Source: Neoroseomonas terrae
GTDB lineage: Bacteria; Pseudomonadota; Alphaproteobacteria; Acetobacterales; Acetobacteraceae
Assembly (NCBI RefSeq): GCF_018129025.1
Contig: NZ_JAAEDI010000005.1
Location: 1 to 64,000, forward strand
Direction of reading: 5' to 3'
DNA length: 64,000 bases
Below, in pieces: positions 17,891 to 28,274 of the stretch. The notes under the pieces were generated by a model that saw nothing but the letters and a program-made list of their open reading frames with translations, was not told the DNA's origin and ran no database searches. Position numbers and translations under genes: made by a program. How positions within the stretch are numbered: the stretch's first letter is position 1; each line of letters begins with the position of its first letter.

Positions 17891-20501
17891 GGTTCACCAC
17901 CCTTCCCGGAACGTGGATGCGCTTGCGGATGGGCTTGCCCGCGATCGCGCGCTGCACGTTCTCCTCGGACTCGGCCGCGGCGAAGATCGCGTCCTCGCTC
18001 GCGCCCACCGGAACCTCGATGGTCGCGCGAAGCTTGCCGAGCACCTGCACGGCGAGGGTGACGCTCTCGGCGACCAGCAGCGAGGGGTCGGCTTCGGGCC
18101 ACGCCATCTGCGCGATCATCTCGTCCGTTCCCGGACGCAGCAGGGACCAGGCTTCCTCCGCCAGATGCGGCATCATGGGGGAGGACAGCCGCGCCAGCAT
18201 TTCCAGCGCCTCGCGCTTCGCGCCGCCCGGCGCATCCTTCGCGGCCTCGATCGCATTCGCGAATTCGTACAGCCGCGCGACGGCGACGTTGAAAGCGAAG
18301 GTCTCCAGCGCCTCGGTCACGGTCGCGATGCAACGGTGCGTCGCGCGCCGCAGCGCCTTGCCCTCGGCCTCCGGCGCAGTGCCGGCAGGCGGCAGCGTGG
18401 GCAGCGCATTCTCCACCATGCGGAAGACGCGCTGCGTGAAGCGGTAGGCACCGGCGACGCCGCTTTCGGTCCACTCCATGTCGCGGTCGGGCGGGTTGTC
18501 GGAGAGGATGAACCAGCGCGCGGTATCCGCTCCGTACTTCGCGATGATCGCGCCGGGATCGACGGTGTTGCGCTTCGACTTCGACATCGCCTCGACACGG
18601 CCGATGGTGACGGGCTCGTTGCCACCCTTCACCGTTGCCGTGCGCGCGCCGTCCGGCGCGAGGGAGAAGTCGATCTCCTCCGGATAGAGCCAGCGACCAT
18701 CGGCGCCCTTGTAGGATTCGTGCTGGACCATCCCCTGGGTGAACAACCCGGCGAAGGGCTCCTCGACGGTCAGGTGCCCGGTCGCCTTCATCGCGCGGGA
18801 GAAGAAGCGCGAGTACAACAGGTGAAGGATCGCGTGCTCGATGCCGCCGATATACTGGTCCACCGGCAGCCAGCCATCGACGGCCGCCGTCGTGACCGGC
18901 ACCTCCGCCCGCGGCGAGCAGAAGCGCGCGAAGTACCAGGACGAATCCACGAAGGTGTCGCAGGTATCCGTCTCGCGCCGAGCGGGCTTCCCGCAGGACG
19001 GGCAGGCCACGTGCTTCCAGGTGGGATGGTTGTCGAGCGGATTCCCCGGCTTCGAGAAATCCACATCCTCCGGCAGCCGCACCGGAAGCTGATCGTCCGG
19101 CACCGGCTGCACGCCGCAATCGTCGCAATGGATGAACGGGATCGGGCAGCCCCAGTAGCGCTGGCGGGATACGCCCCAGTCGCGCAGGCGCCAGTTCACC
19201 ACGCCATTGCCGGCGCCCAGCTTCTCCAGCTCATCGATCGCACGCCGCTTGGATGCGGCGACGTCCAGCCCATCGAGGAAGCCGGAGTTGAAGGCAACGC
19301 CGTCCTCGGTAAAAGCCTCATTCGCGACGGCGAAGGTCGCCGCATCCGCGCCCTTCGGCAGCACGACCGGCGTCACCGACAGGTGATACTTCCGCGCGAA
19401 ATCCAGGTCGCGCTGATCGTGCGCCGGGCAGCCGAAGATCGCGCCGGTGCCGTATTCCATCAGCACGAAATTCGCGATCCACACCGGGTACTCCTCCCCG
19501 GTGAAAGGATGCTTCACGCGAAAGCCGGTGTCGTAACCTTTCTTCTCGGCCTGCTCGATCACCGCCTCGGACGTACCCATGCTGCGGCATTCGGCGACGA
19601 AATCGGCGGCCTTCGCATCACGGGCCGCGGCAGCGGCGGCCAGCGGGTGCTCGGCGGCGACAGCCAGGAAGGACATCCCGAAGAGCGTGTCCGGCCGGGT
19701 CGTGAAGACCTCCACCTCGCCCACGCCCTCGACCGGCGCGGTCAGCGCAAAGCGCACCCGCGCGCCCTCACTGCGGCCGATCCAGTTGGACTGCATCAGC
19801 TTCACGCGCTCGGGCCAGCGATCGAGCCCGCCCAGCGCTTCCAGCAGCTCCGGCGCATACTTCGTGATGGCCAGGAACCACTGGGAAAGCTTCTTCTTCT
19901 CGACCAGCGCGCCCGACCGCCAGCCGCGCCCGTCGATCACCTGCTCATTCGCCAGCACGGTGCCGTCCACCGGGTCCCAGTTCACCCAGGATTCCTTGCG
20001 TTCGACCAGCCCGGCCTTCCAGAAGTCGAGGAAGAGCTTCTGCTGCTGGCCGTAGTATTCCGGGTCGCAGGTCGCGAACTCCCGCGCCCATTCCAGGGAC
20101 AGCCCCATGCGCTTCAACTCGTCCCGCATGTTCGCGATGTTCTGGTACGTCCAGGCGGCCGGGTGCACGCCGCGTTCGCGCGCCGCATTCTCCGCCGGCA
20201 GGCCGAAGGCGTCCCATCCCATCGGGTGCATCACCAGGTGCCCGCGCGCCCGCTTGTACCGCGCGACCACGTCGCCCAGCGTATAGTTACGCACATGCCC
20301 CATATGGATCTTGCCGCTGGGGTATGGGAACATTTCGAGTACGTAGTACTTCGCCGCCCCGGCCGGCGGCACGTCCGGCACCGCGAAGCAGGCCTTGTCG
20401 TCCCAGGCCTTCTGCCAGCGCGGCTCGGCGGCGCGGAAGTTGTAGCGCGGCGCAGCCGGTTCCTGGGCCGCCTTGTCGGGGGATGCGATGCTGTCGTTCA
20501 T
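17880..20501 (-). CDS. leuS: Leucyl-tRNA synthetase
   Basis: 873 residues from the ATG at 20501; an in-frame extension upstream is not family-like. HMGH lies at residues 66-69, the CP1 editing domain spans about 225-425 (including the T-rich ...[13 protein letters not shown] motif), the zinc-like C-x2-C/C-x2-C residues are in HCDDCGVQP and [16 protein letters not shown], and [12 protein letters not shown] near 636 is the KMSKS loop. It charges tRNA-Leu and edits norvaline and isoleucine. First gene of leuS-lptE-holA; its start faces a divergent hydrolase gene 44 bases away. Confidence 0.98.
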   Translation of the reverse strand: MNDSIASPDKAAQEPAAPRYNFRAAEPRWQKAWDDKACFAVPDVPPAGAAKYYVLEMFPYPSGKIHMGHVRNYTLGDVVARYKRARGHLVMHPMGWDAFGLPAENAARERGVHPAAWTYQNIANMRDELKRMGLSLEWAREFATCDPEYYGQQQKLFLDFWKAGLVERKESWVNWDPVDGTVLANEQVIDGRGWRSGALVEKKKLSQWFLAITKYAPELLEALGGLDRWPERVKLMQSNWIGRSEGARVRFALTAPVEGVGEVEVFTTRPDTLFGMSFLAVAAEHPLAAAAAARDAKAADFVAECRSMGTSEAVIEQAEKKGYDTGFRVKHPFTGEEYPVWIANFVLMEYGTGAIFGCPAHDQRDLDFARKYHLSVTPVVLPKGADAATFAVANEAFTEDGVAFNSGFLDGLDVAASKRRAIDELEKLGAGNGVVNWRLRDWGVSRQRYWGCPIPFIHCDDCGVQPVPDDQLPVRLPEDVDFSKPGNPLDNHPTWKHVACPSCGKPARRETDTCDTFVDSSWYFARFCSPRAEVPVTTAAVDGWLPVDQYIGGIEHAILHLLYSRFFSRAMKATGHLTVEEPFAGLFTQGMVQHESYKGADGRWLYPEEIDFSLAPDGARTATVKGGNEPVTIGRVEAMSKSKRNTVDPGAIIAKYGADTARWFILSDNPPDRDMEWTESGVAGAYRFTQRVFRMVENALPTLPPAGTAPEAEGKALRRATHRCIATVTEALETFAFNVAVARLYEFANAIEAAKDAPGGAKREALEMLARLSSPMMPHLAEEAWSLLRPGTDEMIAQMAWPEADPSLLVAESVTLAVQVLGKLRATIEVPVGASEDAIFAAAESEENVQRAIAGKPIRKRIHVPGRVVNLVV

Positions 20502-20545
20502 TGAGCGCGCGCGTCTCGTACCATGCGGAGCGGAAAGGGAGAGGG

Positions 20546-21667
20546 ATGCATAAGCGCTGGCGCGCCGGATTCCTAGGGTTGGCACTTCTGCTGGCCGGCT
20601 GGTCTGCCAAAGCCCATGCGCAGGACCCGAATACCGACTTCGGCGCCTATCGCGCGCTGTTCTCCGTCGCGGCGCTGGGGCCGGCGCGCGGTCCGGCTGC
20701 GGTGACCGGCTACACCCTGCACTATCGCGGCGCGACGTCGCACGCTGCCTTCGGGCTGGCCGCGTTGCCGGATGGCCGGTCGGTCTGGCGCTTCGTCACG
20801 GGTCAGCCCGACGTCGCCGCGGCGCGCGAGGCGGTGCAGCTCGCCTGCAACCGCGACGCCGCCAGGCTGCTGGGTGCGGGGCATGGCTGCCGCGTCATAG
20901 CCGCGGACGGCACGGTCGAGACGCTGGGCCGCCCGGCCTTCCGGACGATCGAGGCTGCGATCGGTCCTTTTCGCGCCGCGCCGCTGATGTTCCGCCACGG
21001 CCCGCAGTCGGCCGAGGGCGTCGTCGTCTGGTCGCATGGCTATGGCGGCCGGGCGTCGGACCACCGCCAGCGCAGCGCGCCGGGCGTGCTGGCGCTGCTG
21101 AACGATGCCGGCTGGGACGTGATGCGCTTCGACCGCGATCCGGCGGAGGACGACCTGCCGGTCGCCCTCGCCGGGCTGCGCCGCGGCCTGCCGCTGCTGC
21201 GCGAGGCCGGCTATCGCCGCATCGTGCTCGCCGGCCAGTCGCGCGGCGGCTGGCAATCCGTCATGCTCGCCGCGGAACAGCCCGAGGCGGTACACGCCGT
21301 GCTGGCCTTCGCCCCCGCGGCACATGGCGAGGCGGCGCGCCCCAACAACCTGGCGGCGGCATCGGAGGATTTCCGTCGCTTGCTGGCGGGGTTGCCACCC
21401 GCCGGGCCCCGCCTGGCCGTCGCGGTCTTTGCCGACGACCCCTTCGACCCCGATCCGGCCGCCCGCGCGGCGCTGGTGGCCGAGGCCGCCACGCGGCGCA
21501 GCGCGCCAACCCTGGCATTGTTTCCCGAACCGCCGATCCGCGGCCACAGCGGGGTCAATGACTGGCGGTTTACCCGCGCGCTCGGGCCCTGCGTGCTGAC
21601 GCTGGTGCAGGCGCCAGCCGGTGCGGCGCCGCGCGGGGTGAGGCGCAGGCCGTGCGGCGGGGGGTGA
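20546..21667 (+). CDS. Secreted alpha/beta hydrolase
   Basis: 373 residues; the ATG at 20546 follows AAAGGGAGAGGG. Signal peptide [18 protein letters not shown]. The fold is visible in [16 protein letters not shown] (oxyanion strand), the nucleophile elbow [15 protein letters not shown] with Ser near residue 232, an acid in [13 protein letters not shown], and a histidine in [12 protein letters not shown]. It is a dienelactone-hydrolase or esterase-like enzyme in the periplasm. Substrate unknown. Its last ten codons are Arg/Gly-rich and the stop is 8 bases before repeat copy R2. Confidence 0.82.
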   Translation: MHKRWRAGFLGLALLLAGWSAKAHAQDPNTDFGAYRALFSVAALGPARGPAAVTGYTLHYRGATSHAAFGLAALPDGRSVWRFVTGQPDVAAAREAVQLACNRDAARLLGAGHGCRVIAADGTVETLGRPAFRTIEAAIGPFRAAPLMFRHGPQSAEGVVVWSHGYGGRASDHRQRSAPGVLALLNDAGWDVMRFDRDPAEDDLPVALAGLRRGLPLLREAGYRRIVLAGQSRGGWQSVMLAAEQPEAVHAVLAFAPAAHGEAARPNNLAAASEDFRRLLAGLPPAGPRLAVAVFADDPFDPDPAARAALVAEAATRRSAPTLALFPEPPIRGHSGVNDWRFTRALGPCVLTLVQAPAGAAPRGVRRRPCGGG

Positions 21668-21675
21668 TGGCCCTC

Positions 21676-21905
21676 GGAGAGGGGCCTTGCCCCTCCCCGA
21701 ACCCCTCCCCAGCAAAGGCCGAAGGGCCTTTGCAAACCTCTACCTGGCGCCGGGCGCCAATGTAGATGAGCGGTGGCAGAAGCTGACTCTTGCGCGCAAA
21801 GCGCCGATGGATGGTCCGGCATGCCTGTCGCGCCCGGTGCCAATGAATTGCGGTCCAGGTGCTCCAAGCACCTGGCGGGGAGGTTCGGAGGGGCAGCGCC
21901 CCTCC
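21676..21905. repeat. Convergent-gap palindromic repeat, copy R2
   Basis: Between the convergent hydrolase and M20 genes; with its flanks it fills the 310-base gap. Left arm: GGAGAGGGGC/GCCCCTCC hairpin, then GCAAAGGCC-GAAG-GGCCTTTGC (type X). Right arm: CCAGGTGC-TCCAA-GCACCTGG (type Y), then GGAGGGGC-AGC-GCCCCTCC ending 21905. Inner borders TGGCGCCGGGCGC and CGCCCGGTGCCA face each other. The remaining 72 bases to the M20 gene show nothing. Confidence 0.88.
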
Positions 21906-21977
21906 GATCTGCGGTCCTTCGGCCAAGTGGACGCAGGCCGCGTCCAGCCGTCGCTCAACTCAAACGCCGACTCACCC

Positions 21978-23147
21978 TCAGCGCGGCATCTCCTGCTCCG
22001 CCAGCTTCGCGAACAGTGACGATCCCATCGGAATCACGTCGTCGTTGAAGTCGTAGCGCGGATTGTGCACGGAGACCGAATGCCGTCCGCCGTCGCCCTG
22101 GCCGATGTTGATGAATGCACCGGGACGCGCCAGCAGCATGTAGGAGAAATCCTCCGCCCCCATGCGCGGCGATCCGGTGCGATGGACCTTGTTCGAACCC
22201 AGCACGGCATCCGCGGCAACCGCGGCACGTTCGGCCTGCGCGGCGTGGTTGACCGTGGGCGGGTAGCCGCGCTGGTAGGATAGTTCGGCCGTGGCGCCGT
22301 AGGCCTCGGCGGTGGCTCGCACGATCTGGCCGAGCCGTTCCTCCACCTTGTCTTGGATCGCAGGCTTGAAGGTGCGGACGGTGCCACGCAGCTCCGCGGT
22401 CTCGGGGATGACGTTGGACGCTTCACCGGCATTGAACATGCAGATGCTGATCACCGCCGCGTCCAGTGCGTCCATCGAGCGCGACACGATCGACTGCGCC
22501 GCCACCACGATCTGCGAACCCACCAGCACCGGATCGATGCATTGGTACGGGCGGGAGGCGTGGCCCCCCTTGCCGTGGATGGTGATGGTGATGCGGTCCG
22601 CTGCGGCCAGGACCGGGCCGGGCATGACGCGCGCCTCGCCCAACGGCAGCTCGGGCGAATTGTGCATGGCGTAGACGGCATCGCAGGGGAAGCGGTCGAA
22701 CAGCCCTTCCTCGACCATCACGCGACCGCCGCCGCCGCCTTCCTCCGCCGGCTGGAAGATGAAATGGACGGTGCCGTCGAAGTTCTTCGTCTCGGCCAGA
22801 TAACGCGCGGCGCCGAGAAGCATGGTGGTGTGCCCGTCATGCCCGCAGGCATGCATCTTGCCGGGCGTGCTGGAACGATGCCCGAAATCGTTCGTCTCGG
22901 TCATCGGCAGGCAGTCCATGTCGGCGCGGAAGCCGATGGAGCGGCCGGAACTGCCGTTGCGGAGCACGCCCACGAGGCCCGTGCCGGCGATGCCGCGATG
23001 CACCTCGATCCCCCAGGATTCGAGCTGCTGCGCGACGATGTCCGAGGTGCGCTGTTCCTGGAAGCCCAGTTCCGGATGCGCGTGGATGTCGCGGCGCGTG
23101 GCGGTCAGGTCCGCGTGGAAATCAGCGATGCGGTTGAAGATCGGCAC
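21978..23147 (-). CDS. M20-family amidohydrolase (hippurate hydrolase type)
   Basis: 389 residues, full length. RRDIHAHPELGFQEQRTS, then the metal site KMHACGHDGHTTMLLGAA near residue 98, IFQPAEEGGGGGRVMVEEG with the catalytic glutamates, GKGGHASRPYQCIDPV (dimerisation domain), and PRMGAEDFSYMLLARPGAF. These cytoplasmic two-metal enzymes remove acyl groups from amino acids such as hippurate, N-acetyl-ornithine or N-acyl-cysteine. The real substrate cannot be read. The next gene upstream on the same strand is an aminotransferase, which suggests amino-acid catabolism. Confidence 0.93.
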   Translation of the reverse strand: MPIFNRIADFHADLTATRRDIHAHPELGFQEQRTSDIVAQQLESWGIEVHRGIAGTGLVGVLRNGSSGRSIGFRADMDCLPMTETNDFGHRSSTPGKMHACGHDGHTTMLLGAARYLAETKNFDGTVHFIFQPAEEGGGGGRVMVEEGLFDRFPCDAVYAMHNSPELPLGEARVMPGPVLAAADRITITIHGKGGHASRPYQCIDPVLVGSQIVVAAQSIVSRSMDALDAAVISICMFNAGEASNVIPETAELRGTVRTFKPAIQDKVEERLGQIVRATAEAYGATAELSYQRGYPPTVNHAAQAERAAVAADAVLGSNKVHRTGSPRMGAEDFSYMLLARPGAFINIGQGDGGRHSVSVHNPRYDFNDDVIPMGSSLFAKLAEQEMPR

Positions 23148-23290
23148 TGGTTTCGTCCTGTGGACAGGGGTTCATACCAACGACGCTGGCGAATGACCTT
23201 CGGCCGGGGTGTCCTACATCGGACCGCCCGCGAGGCGCGACCGTCCGGACTGCAGGCGTCGGAGGCAGACGCAAGGCTCCAGCGCTGGCG

Positions 23291-24622
23291 TCAGGCGCTG
23301 GCAATGGCGGCTTCGACGGCGTCGCCGAAACGTTCGACGATCATCGCGATTTCCTCCGCGGTGCAGACGTAGGGCGGCGCAAGGATGACGTGGTCGCCAT
23401 GCTTGCCGTCGATCGTCCCGCCCATCGGATAGCAGGCGAGGCCGCGCTCGAAGGCTTCCTTCTTCACCCGTTCGTTCATCGCGAGCGCCGGGTCGAATAC
23501 CGCCTTGGAGGCGCGGTCCTGCACCAGCTCCACCGCCCAGAACAGGCCGCGGCCGCGGATGTCGCCGATCTTCGCGTGATTGCCGAGGCGCTCGGTCAGC
23601 CCCTGTTCCAGCAGCGCGCCCATCGCCTTCGCGTTGTCGAGCAGCTTCTCGTCCCGGATCACTTCCTGCACCGCGAGCGCCGCTGCGCAGGCGACCGGAT
23701 GCGCCTGGTAGGTATGCCCGTGCTTGAAGGTGCCGGAGCCCTTGGTCAGCGCCTCGATCACGCGCCCATGGACCAGGATGCCGCCGATCGGCTGGTAGCC
23801 GCCGCCGAGGCCCTTCGCGATCACCTGGATGTCCGGCGTGATGCCCTCCTGTTCCCAGGCGTGCAGCGTGCCGGTGCGGCCCATGCCGGACATCACCTCA
23901 TCAAGGATCAGCAGCGCGCCGTGCCGCTCGCACACCGCCTTCATGGCGGGGAAGTAGCCGGGCAGCGCCGTGGCGCAGCCGAGCGTCGCGCCGACGACGG
24001 TTTCGGCGCAGAAGGCGATGACGTTCTGCGGCCCGAGGCGCTGGAACTCGGCCTCGAGCTCGGCAGCAAGGCGCGCGACGTAGTCGGCCTCGGATTCATC
24101 GTCGTGGCGGTCGCGATAGGCGAAGCAGGGCGAGACGTGGCTGAACGCATCCGACAGGATCGGCGCATAGGGCGCGCGGCGCATGGCATTGCCGCCGGCG
24201 GCGAGCGCACCCAAGGTATTGCCATGATAGGATTGCCGCCGCGCGATGAACTTCGTCCGCTGCGGCTGGCCGGATTCAAGCGCCCATTGCCGGGCGATCT
24301 TGAGCGCCGCCTCCATGCCTTCGGAACCGGAGGAAACGAAGTAGGCGTGGGTCAGTCCGCCCGGCGCATGGCCCACCAGCATGTCGGCGAGGCGCTCGGC
24401 CGATTCCGCCGTGAACAGCGCCGTATGGGCGTAGCAGAGCCGGTCGATCTGGTCCTTCATCGCCTGGACGACGTGGGGATGACCATGGCCGAGGCAGGCC
24501 ACCGCGGCGCCACCGGACCCGTCGATCACCTCATGCCCCGAGGCGTCGCGCAGCCAGATGCCGCGGCCGGAAGCGGCGATCGGCGGGGCTTCGCGGAGGT
24601 TGCGGTGGACGATATGGGTCAT
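23291..24622 (-). CDS. Class III aminotransferase (omega-amino acid type)
   Basis: 443 residues from the ATG at 24622. FVSSGSEGMEAALKIARQW binds PLP phosphate, SYHGNTLGALAAGGN, FCAETVVGATLGC, LILDEVMSGMGRTG, and IAKGLGGGYQPIGG with the Schiff-base lysine near residue 268. FKHGHTYQAHPVACAAALAVQ completes the pattern. Such enzymes move amino groups from omega-amino acids, polyamines or taurine-like donors to a keto acid. It lies 38 bases downstream of a nucleoside-type transporter on the same strand. Exact substrate not determinable. Confidence 0.92.
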   Translation of the reverse strand: MTHIVHRNLREAPPIAASGRGIWLRDASGHEVIDGSGGAAVACLGHGHPHVVQAMKDQIDRLCYAHTALFTAESAERLADMLVGHAPGGLTHAYFVSSGSEGMEAALKIARQWALESGQPQRTKFIARRQSYHGNTLGALAAGGNAMRRAPYAPILSDAFSHVSPCFAYRDRHDDESEADYVARLAAELEAEFQRLGPQNVIAFCAETVVGATLGCATALPGYFPAMKAVCERHGALLILDEVMSGMGRTGTLHAWEQEGITPDIQVIAKGLGGGYQPIGGILVHGRVIEALTKGSGTFKHGHTYQAHPVACAAALAVQEVIRDEKLLDNAKAMGALLEQGLTERLGNHAKIGDIRGRGLFWAVELVQDRASKAVFDPALAMNERVKKEAFERGLACYPMGGTIDGKHGDHVILAPPYVCTAEEIAMIVERFGDAVEAAIASA

Positions 24623-24660
24623 CGGCAGGCTCCCTTGCGGCGGGGCATCCTGCGCCGGGT

Positions 24661-25911
24661 TCAGGGCGCTGTCAGCACCCCCACCACCGCCCCCGTCATG
24701 CAGCAGGCGATGGTGCCGGAGATCAGCGAGGGCAGCCCCAGCCGGACGATATCCGGCCGCCGTTCCGGGCACATGGCGGACATGCCGCCCACCATGATCC
24801 CGACCGAGCCGAGATTGGTGAAGCCGCAGAGCGCATAGGTGAGGATGAGCCGCGACCGGTCCGACAGCCCAGCCCCGCCTGACGCTGCCAGGTCCAGATA
24901 CGAGACGAATTCGTTGATGATCATCTTCACGCCGAGGGAGGAGGCGACGGTCGCCGCCTCGCTGACGGGGATGCCCATGGCCCAGGCGACCGGCCACAGC
25001 GCCCAGCCCGCGATGCGCTGCAGCGTCAGCCCGGTTAGCGGTTCCAGCGCCAGATTCACCAGCGCCACCAGCGAGACGAACACGATCAGCGACGCCATGA
25101 TGCCGAGCAGCAGGTTCAGCCCATCCTGCGTCCCCTGCACCAGCGCATCCATGCTGCTGTCATAGAGCTTCTCGGGGATGCCGGTGCCGCCCTCCGTGAC
25201 GGCTTCGCCCGGCGCCGGGGGCATCATCAGCAGCGCGGCGAGGATCGACGCCGGCGCGGCGATCAGGCTCGCGGTCATGAGCTGCCCGGCGGCGTCCGGC
25301 ACCACCGGGGAGATGATCAGCGCGTAGACCACCAGCGTATTGCCGCTGATCGTCGCGAGGCCCGCGGTCATCACCACGAACATCTCGGACCGCGTCAGCT
25401 TGGCGAGCCAGGCACGGATCATCAGCGGCGCTTCGACCATGCCAACGAAGACGTTGGCGGCGACGGAGAAGCCCGTCGCACCGCCGATGCCGAAGAGGCG
25501 CGTCAGCACGCCGGCCATGCCACGCACGATCGCGGGCAGCACGCCCCAATGATACAGCACGGCCGAGAGCGCACCGACCACGAGCACCAGGGGCAGCGCC
25601 TGGAAGAACAGGATGAAGGAGGCACCCTGGCGGGTCTCGGCGAAGGGCAGCGGCCCGCCGCCGAGATAGCCGAAGACCAGCGACGTCCCGGCGCGCGTCG
25701 CCGTCGCCAGCGCATCGACGGCGTCGCCCAGCAGGAAGAAGGTTGCGCGAATGGGCGGGACGTTCAGCAGCAGGGCGGCGAGCGCCAGTTGCAGCAGCAG
25801 TCCCGCGACGATCACGCGCGGCTTCACCCCGCCGCGGAAGCCGCCCAGCGCCCAGGCAAGGCCCGCCAGCAGCAGCAGCCCAATGCCGGATTGGACCTGC
25901 AGCAGGCTCAC
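24661..25911 (-). CDS. CNT-family nucleoside transporter (NupC-like)
   Basis: 416 residues, about ten membrane segments. The CNT gate and core motifs are present: GVLTRLFGIGGATGFSVAANVFVGMVEAP, MFVVMTAGLATISGNTLVVYA, and a late NEFVSYLDLA and CGFTNLGSVGIMVGG. The family brings nucleosides in with sodium or protons as homotrimers. It overlaps the rmuC stop by 4 bases, so the two are read together. Sequence alone does not say purine or pyrimidine. Confidence 0.92.
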   Translation of the reverse strand: MSLLQVQSGIGLLLLAGLAWALGGFRGGVKPRVIVAGLLLQLALAALLLNVPPIRATFFLLGDAVDALATATRAGTSLVFGYLGGGPLPFAETRQGASFILFFQALPLVLVVGALSAVLYHWGVLPAIVRGMAGVLTRLFGIGGATGFSVAANVFVGMVEAPLMIRAWLAKLTRSEMFVVMTAGLATISGNTLVVYALIISPVVPDAAGQLMTASLIAAPASILAALLMMPPAPGEAVTEGGTGIPEKLYDSSMDALVQGTQDGLNLLLGIMASLIVFVSLVALVNLALEPLTGLTLQRIAGWALWPVAWAMGIPVSEAATVASSLGVKMIINEFVSYLDLAASGGAGLSDRSRLILTYALCGFTNLGSVGIMVGGMSAMCPERRPDIVRLGLPSLISGTIACCMTGAVVGVLTAP

Positions 25912-27545
25912 GCCTCGTCGCCCTCGCCCATGAGTTCCGCGGCTTCAATGTCGAGCAACGCGGCGGCGCGAGACCCATCCATCGCGTCGATGCTCCTGAG
26001 CTTGCGTTCAACGGCCCGAGTGCGTACCTGCGCCCGATCGATGGTATTGCCCATCGTCCGAACCTGCTTGCCCAGCAGGCGCAGAAACTCGTCCATCTGG
26101 CGCATTTCGAACTTTGTCGCACCCAGTAACTCTCGAACCGCCTCGGCTTTCTCCCCGAGGGTGATAGTCATGTGGCCCATCCGAATGCTTTGCAGCATTG
26201 CCGGCAGGATGCTTGGTCCCATGACGAAGACTCGATGCTTTCGTCGAATCTCCTCAATGGCGCCAGGTATGCGGGCGATCTCGGCGTAGAGACCCTCGGT
26301 TGGGAGAAAAAGAACGGCGAACTCGACGGTCAGCGGCGGGTGGATATACTTGGCGGAAATCTTCTGGGCCTCACCGCGAACCCGAGCCTCTAGGGCACGA
26401 CGTGCAGACTTCTCGCCTTCCGCATCACCAGCTTCGGTGGCAATAACTAGCCGCTCCCAATCTTCCGTCGGAAATTTCGCGTCGATGGGTAGGAAGATTT
26501 CGCGGCCTGCTTCAGCAGGCATACGAACTGCGAACTCTACGAGCTCCGCGCTGTCATCCGAGAGCTTCTTGTTCGCCTCATAGGAGCCGAGCGGAAGGAT
26601 ATCCTCGATTAAGGCCCGGAGCTGCGCCTCGCCCCAGCCGCCGCGCGTCTTCACGTTGGAGAACAGGCGCTTGATGTCGACGATCTGCGTCGTCACCGCC
26701 TGCACATCCGTCATCGCCTTCAGCACCTGCGCGAACTGGTCCGTGACGCGGGCGAAGCTCTCCTTCATCTGCTTCTCGACGGCGGATTGCAGCTGCTCGT
26801 CCACCGTCTTCTGGATCGCGGCCAGCCGCGCTTCGTTGCCTTCCCGCAGCTCCTTCAGCTTCGTGTCCAGCAAATCGCGGCCGCGCGTGTTCTCCGCGGA
26901 CAGCGTCTGCTGCAGCTTCGCCAGACCCTCGGCGAAGGCGAGCCGAATTTCCGCGATCCCCTGCGTCACGTCGCGCCGCAGCAACGCCGTGTCGTCCTTG
27001 TGCTCCGCCAGCGCCTTGGTCACCGCCTGGCGCTGCTCGGCGATCGCCTCGCGCGTCGCCTTCGCATCCAGCGCCAGCCGATCGGTCAGCGCTGCGGCAT
27101 CGGTGGCGAGGCGTTCCAGCACCGCCTTCTCCATGGCGGCGAGGGCCTCGATCTGCTTCAGCATGCCGGCATTGAGCGCCTTGGTCTGCTCGGCCGTCAC
27201 ATCCCGCGAGCGCGCGGATTCGGTCGTCAGCGCCTCCAGCATCGCCTTCTCGGCGGACGCCGAGGTGGTCGCCTGCTTCAGCATCCAGTCGTTCAGCAGC
27301 TTCGCCTGCTCGATCGCGAAGCCCTGGATCGTTCCGCCCAGCGCGGCCTCACTCGTGGCGAGCCCGGCCTTCACCTCTCCAGCGAGGGCGCCCAGCCGTT
27401 CGCCCTGGCGGTCGAGCATCGATTGCAGGTCGGTCAGCCGCTGCGCCAGCACCGGATCAGCCGATGGCCGCCGCAGCAGCAGCGCAAGCTGCAGCACGGC
27501 CACCAGCACCAATCCACCCAGGATCGCGATTGTCTCAGGCGCCAT
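25908..27545 (-). CDS. rmuC: DNA recombination protein RmuC
   Basis: 545 residues: one N-terminal membrane helix (about 5-25), a long alanine/glutamate coiled coil (about 35-270) with repeated KAMLEALTTESARSR-like and KAVLERLATDAAALT-like units, and the RmuC domain (about 280-500) with KTRGGWGEAQLRALIEDILP, EFAVRMP, FLPIDAKFP and LGEKAEAVRELLGATKFE. RmuC limits inversions at short repeats and is nuclease-like. The coding DNA changes character: sampled 60-base lines between 26,160 and 26,460 have 55-63% GC by hand count, against 77% at 27,001-27,060. This implies a recombined 3' half. Confidence 0.93.
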   Translation of the reverse strand: MAPETIAILGGLVLVAVLQLALLLRRPSADPVLAQRLTDLQSMLDRQGERLGALAGEVKAGLATSEAALGGTIQGFAIEQAKLLNDWMLKQATTSASAEKAMLEALTTESARSRDVTAEQTKALNAGMLKQIEALAAMEKAVLERLATDAAALTDRLALDAKATREAIAEQRQAVTKALAEHKDDTALLRRDVTQGIAEIRLAFAEGLAKLQQTLSAENTRGRDLLDTKLKELREGNEARLAAIQKTVDEQLQSAVEKQMKESFARVTDQFAQVLKAMTDVQAVTTQIVDIKRLFSNVKTRGGWGEAQLRALIEDILPLGSYEANKKLSDDSAELVEFAVRMPAEAGREIFLPIDAKFPTEDWERLVIATEAGDAEGEKSARRALEARVRGEAQKISAKYIHPPLTVEFAVLFLPTEGLYAEIARIPGAIEEIRRKHRVFVMGPSILPAMLQSIRMGHMTITLGEKAEAVRELLGATKFEMRQMDEFLRLLGKQVRTMGNTIDRAQVRTRAVERKLRSIDAMDGSRAAALLDIEAAELMGEGDEA

Positions 27546-27607
27546 CCCACTTCCCCCCGACTCGACCCGGGAAGTTTCGCATCACCGCCCTGTGGGCGCG
27601 AGGCTGC

Positions 27608-28216
27608 TCAGGGGATGGTCGGCTCTCCTTTTGCGGGCACGAGCACCAGCCGTCCCGTCGCCACGCCGAAATGCGCGCCGTGCAGGGACAGCCGACCCTC
27701 TGCCACGGCCGATGCCACCCAGGGGAAGGTCATCAGGTTGTCGAGGGAGATGCGCACCGCCTCATGCTCCGCGACCTCCTGCCGCTGCTCCGGCACGTCG
27801 CAACGCAGCGCCACGGTTCGCGCGCGTTCCGCGATCCCGATCCAGCCCGCGACGAAATCCTGCACCTCCGGCGGCGCGCCGTGCAGCAGCGCGCTGATCC
27901 CGCCGCACAGCGCATGGCCCATCACCACGATGCGATCCACCTTCAGCACCCGCACCGCGAATTCCACCGCCGCGCTGGTGCCGTGGAACAGCTGGTCCGG
28001 CATGTAGGGCGGAACCAGGTTTGCCACGTTGCGCAGCACGAACAGCTCACCCGGCCCGGCCGAGAAGATGCTCTGCGGATCGACCCGGCTGTCGGAACAG
28101 GCGATGATCATGGTGTGCGGGCGCTGGCCCTGCGCGGCCAGTTCCTCGAAGCGCGCGCGCTGCTGTGGCCAGGTTTCGGCCCGGAAGCGGCGATAGCCGG
28201 CGATGAGTTCGTCCAT
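27608..28216 (-). CDS. Beta-class carbonic anhydrase
   Basis: 202 residues. Zinc ligands are in IIACSDSRVDP (Cys and the Asp/Arg dyad) and VVMGHALCGGISALL (His and Cys). AGPGELFVLRNVANLVPPY and HGTSAAVEFAVRVLKV are typical of the family. It interconverts CO2 and bicarbonate in the cytoplasm. Single gene, upstream of a minus-strand RmuC gene and downstream of a CoA transferase; no operon meaning is evident. Confidence 0.96.
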   Translation of the reverse strand: MDELIAGYRRFRAETWPQQRARFEELAAQGQRPHTMIIACSDSRVDPQSIFSAGPGELFVLRNVANLVPPYMPDQLFHGTSAAVEFAVRVLKVDRIVVMGHALCGGISALLHGAPPEVQDFVAGWIGIAERARTVALRCDVPEQRQEVAEHEAVRISLDNLMTFPWVASAVAEGRLSLHGAHFGVATGRLVLVPAKGEPTIP

Positions 28217-28243
28217 CGAAAGTCTGCCCTGTTCATGGGGCGT

Positions 28244-28267
28244 CGGAGAGGGGCAAAGCCCCTCTTC
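28244..28267. repeat. Solitary outer hairpin of the palindromic repeat family
   Basis: GAGAGGGGC-AAA-GCCCCTCTTC, the same sequence as the terminal hairpins of the larger repeats, alone between the CoA-transferase stop (28275) and the carbonic anhydrase start. It may serve as terminator for the CoA-transferase gene. No second arm is present. Confidence 0.65.
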
Positions 28268-28274
28268 GGTCGCC

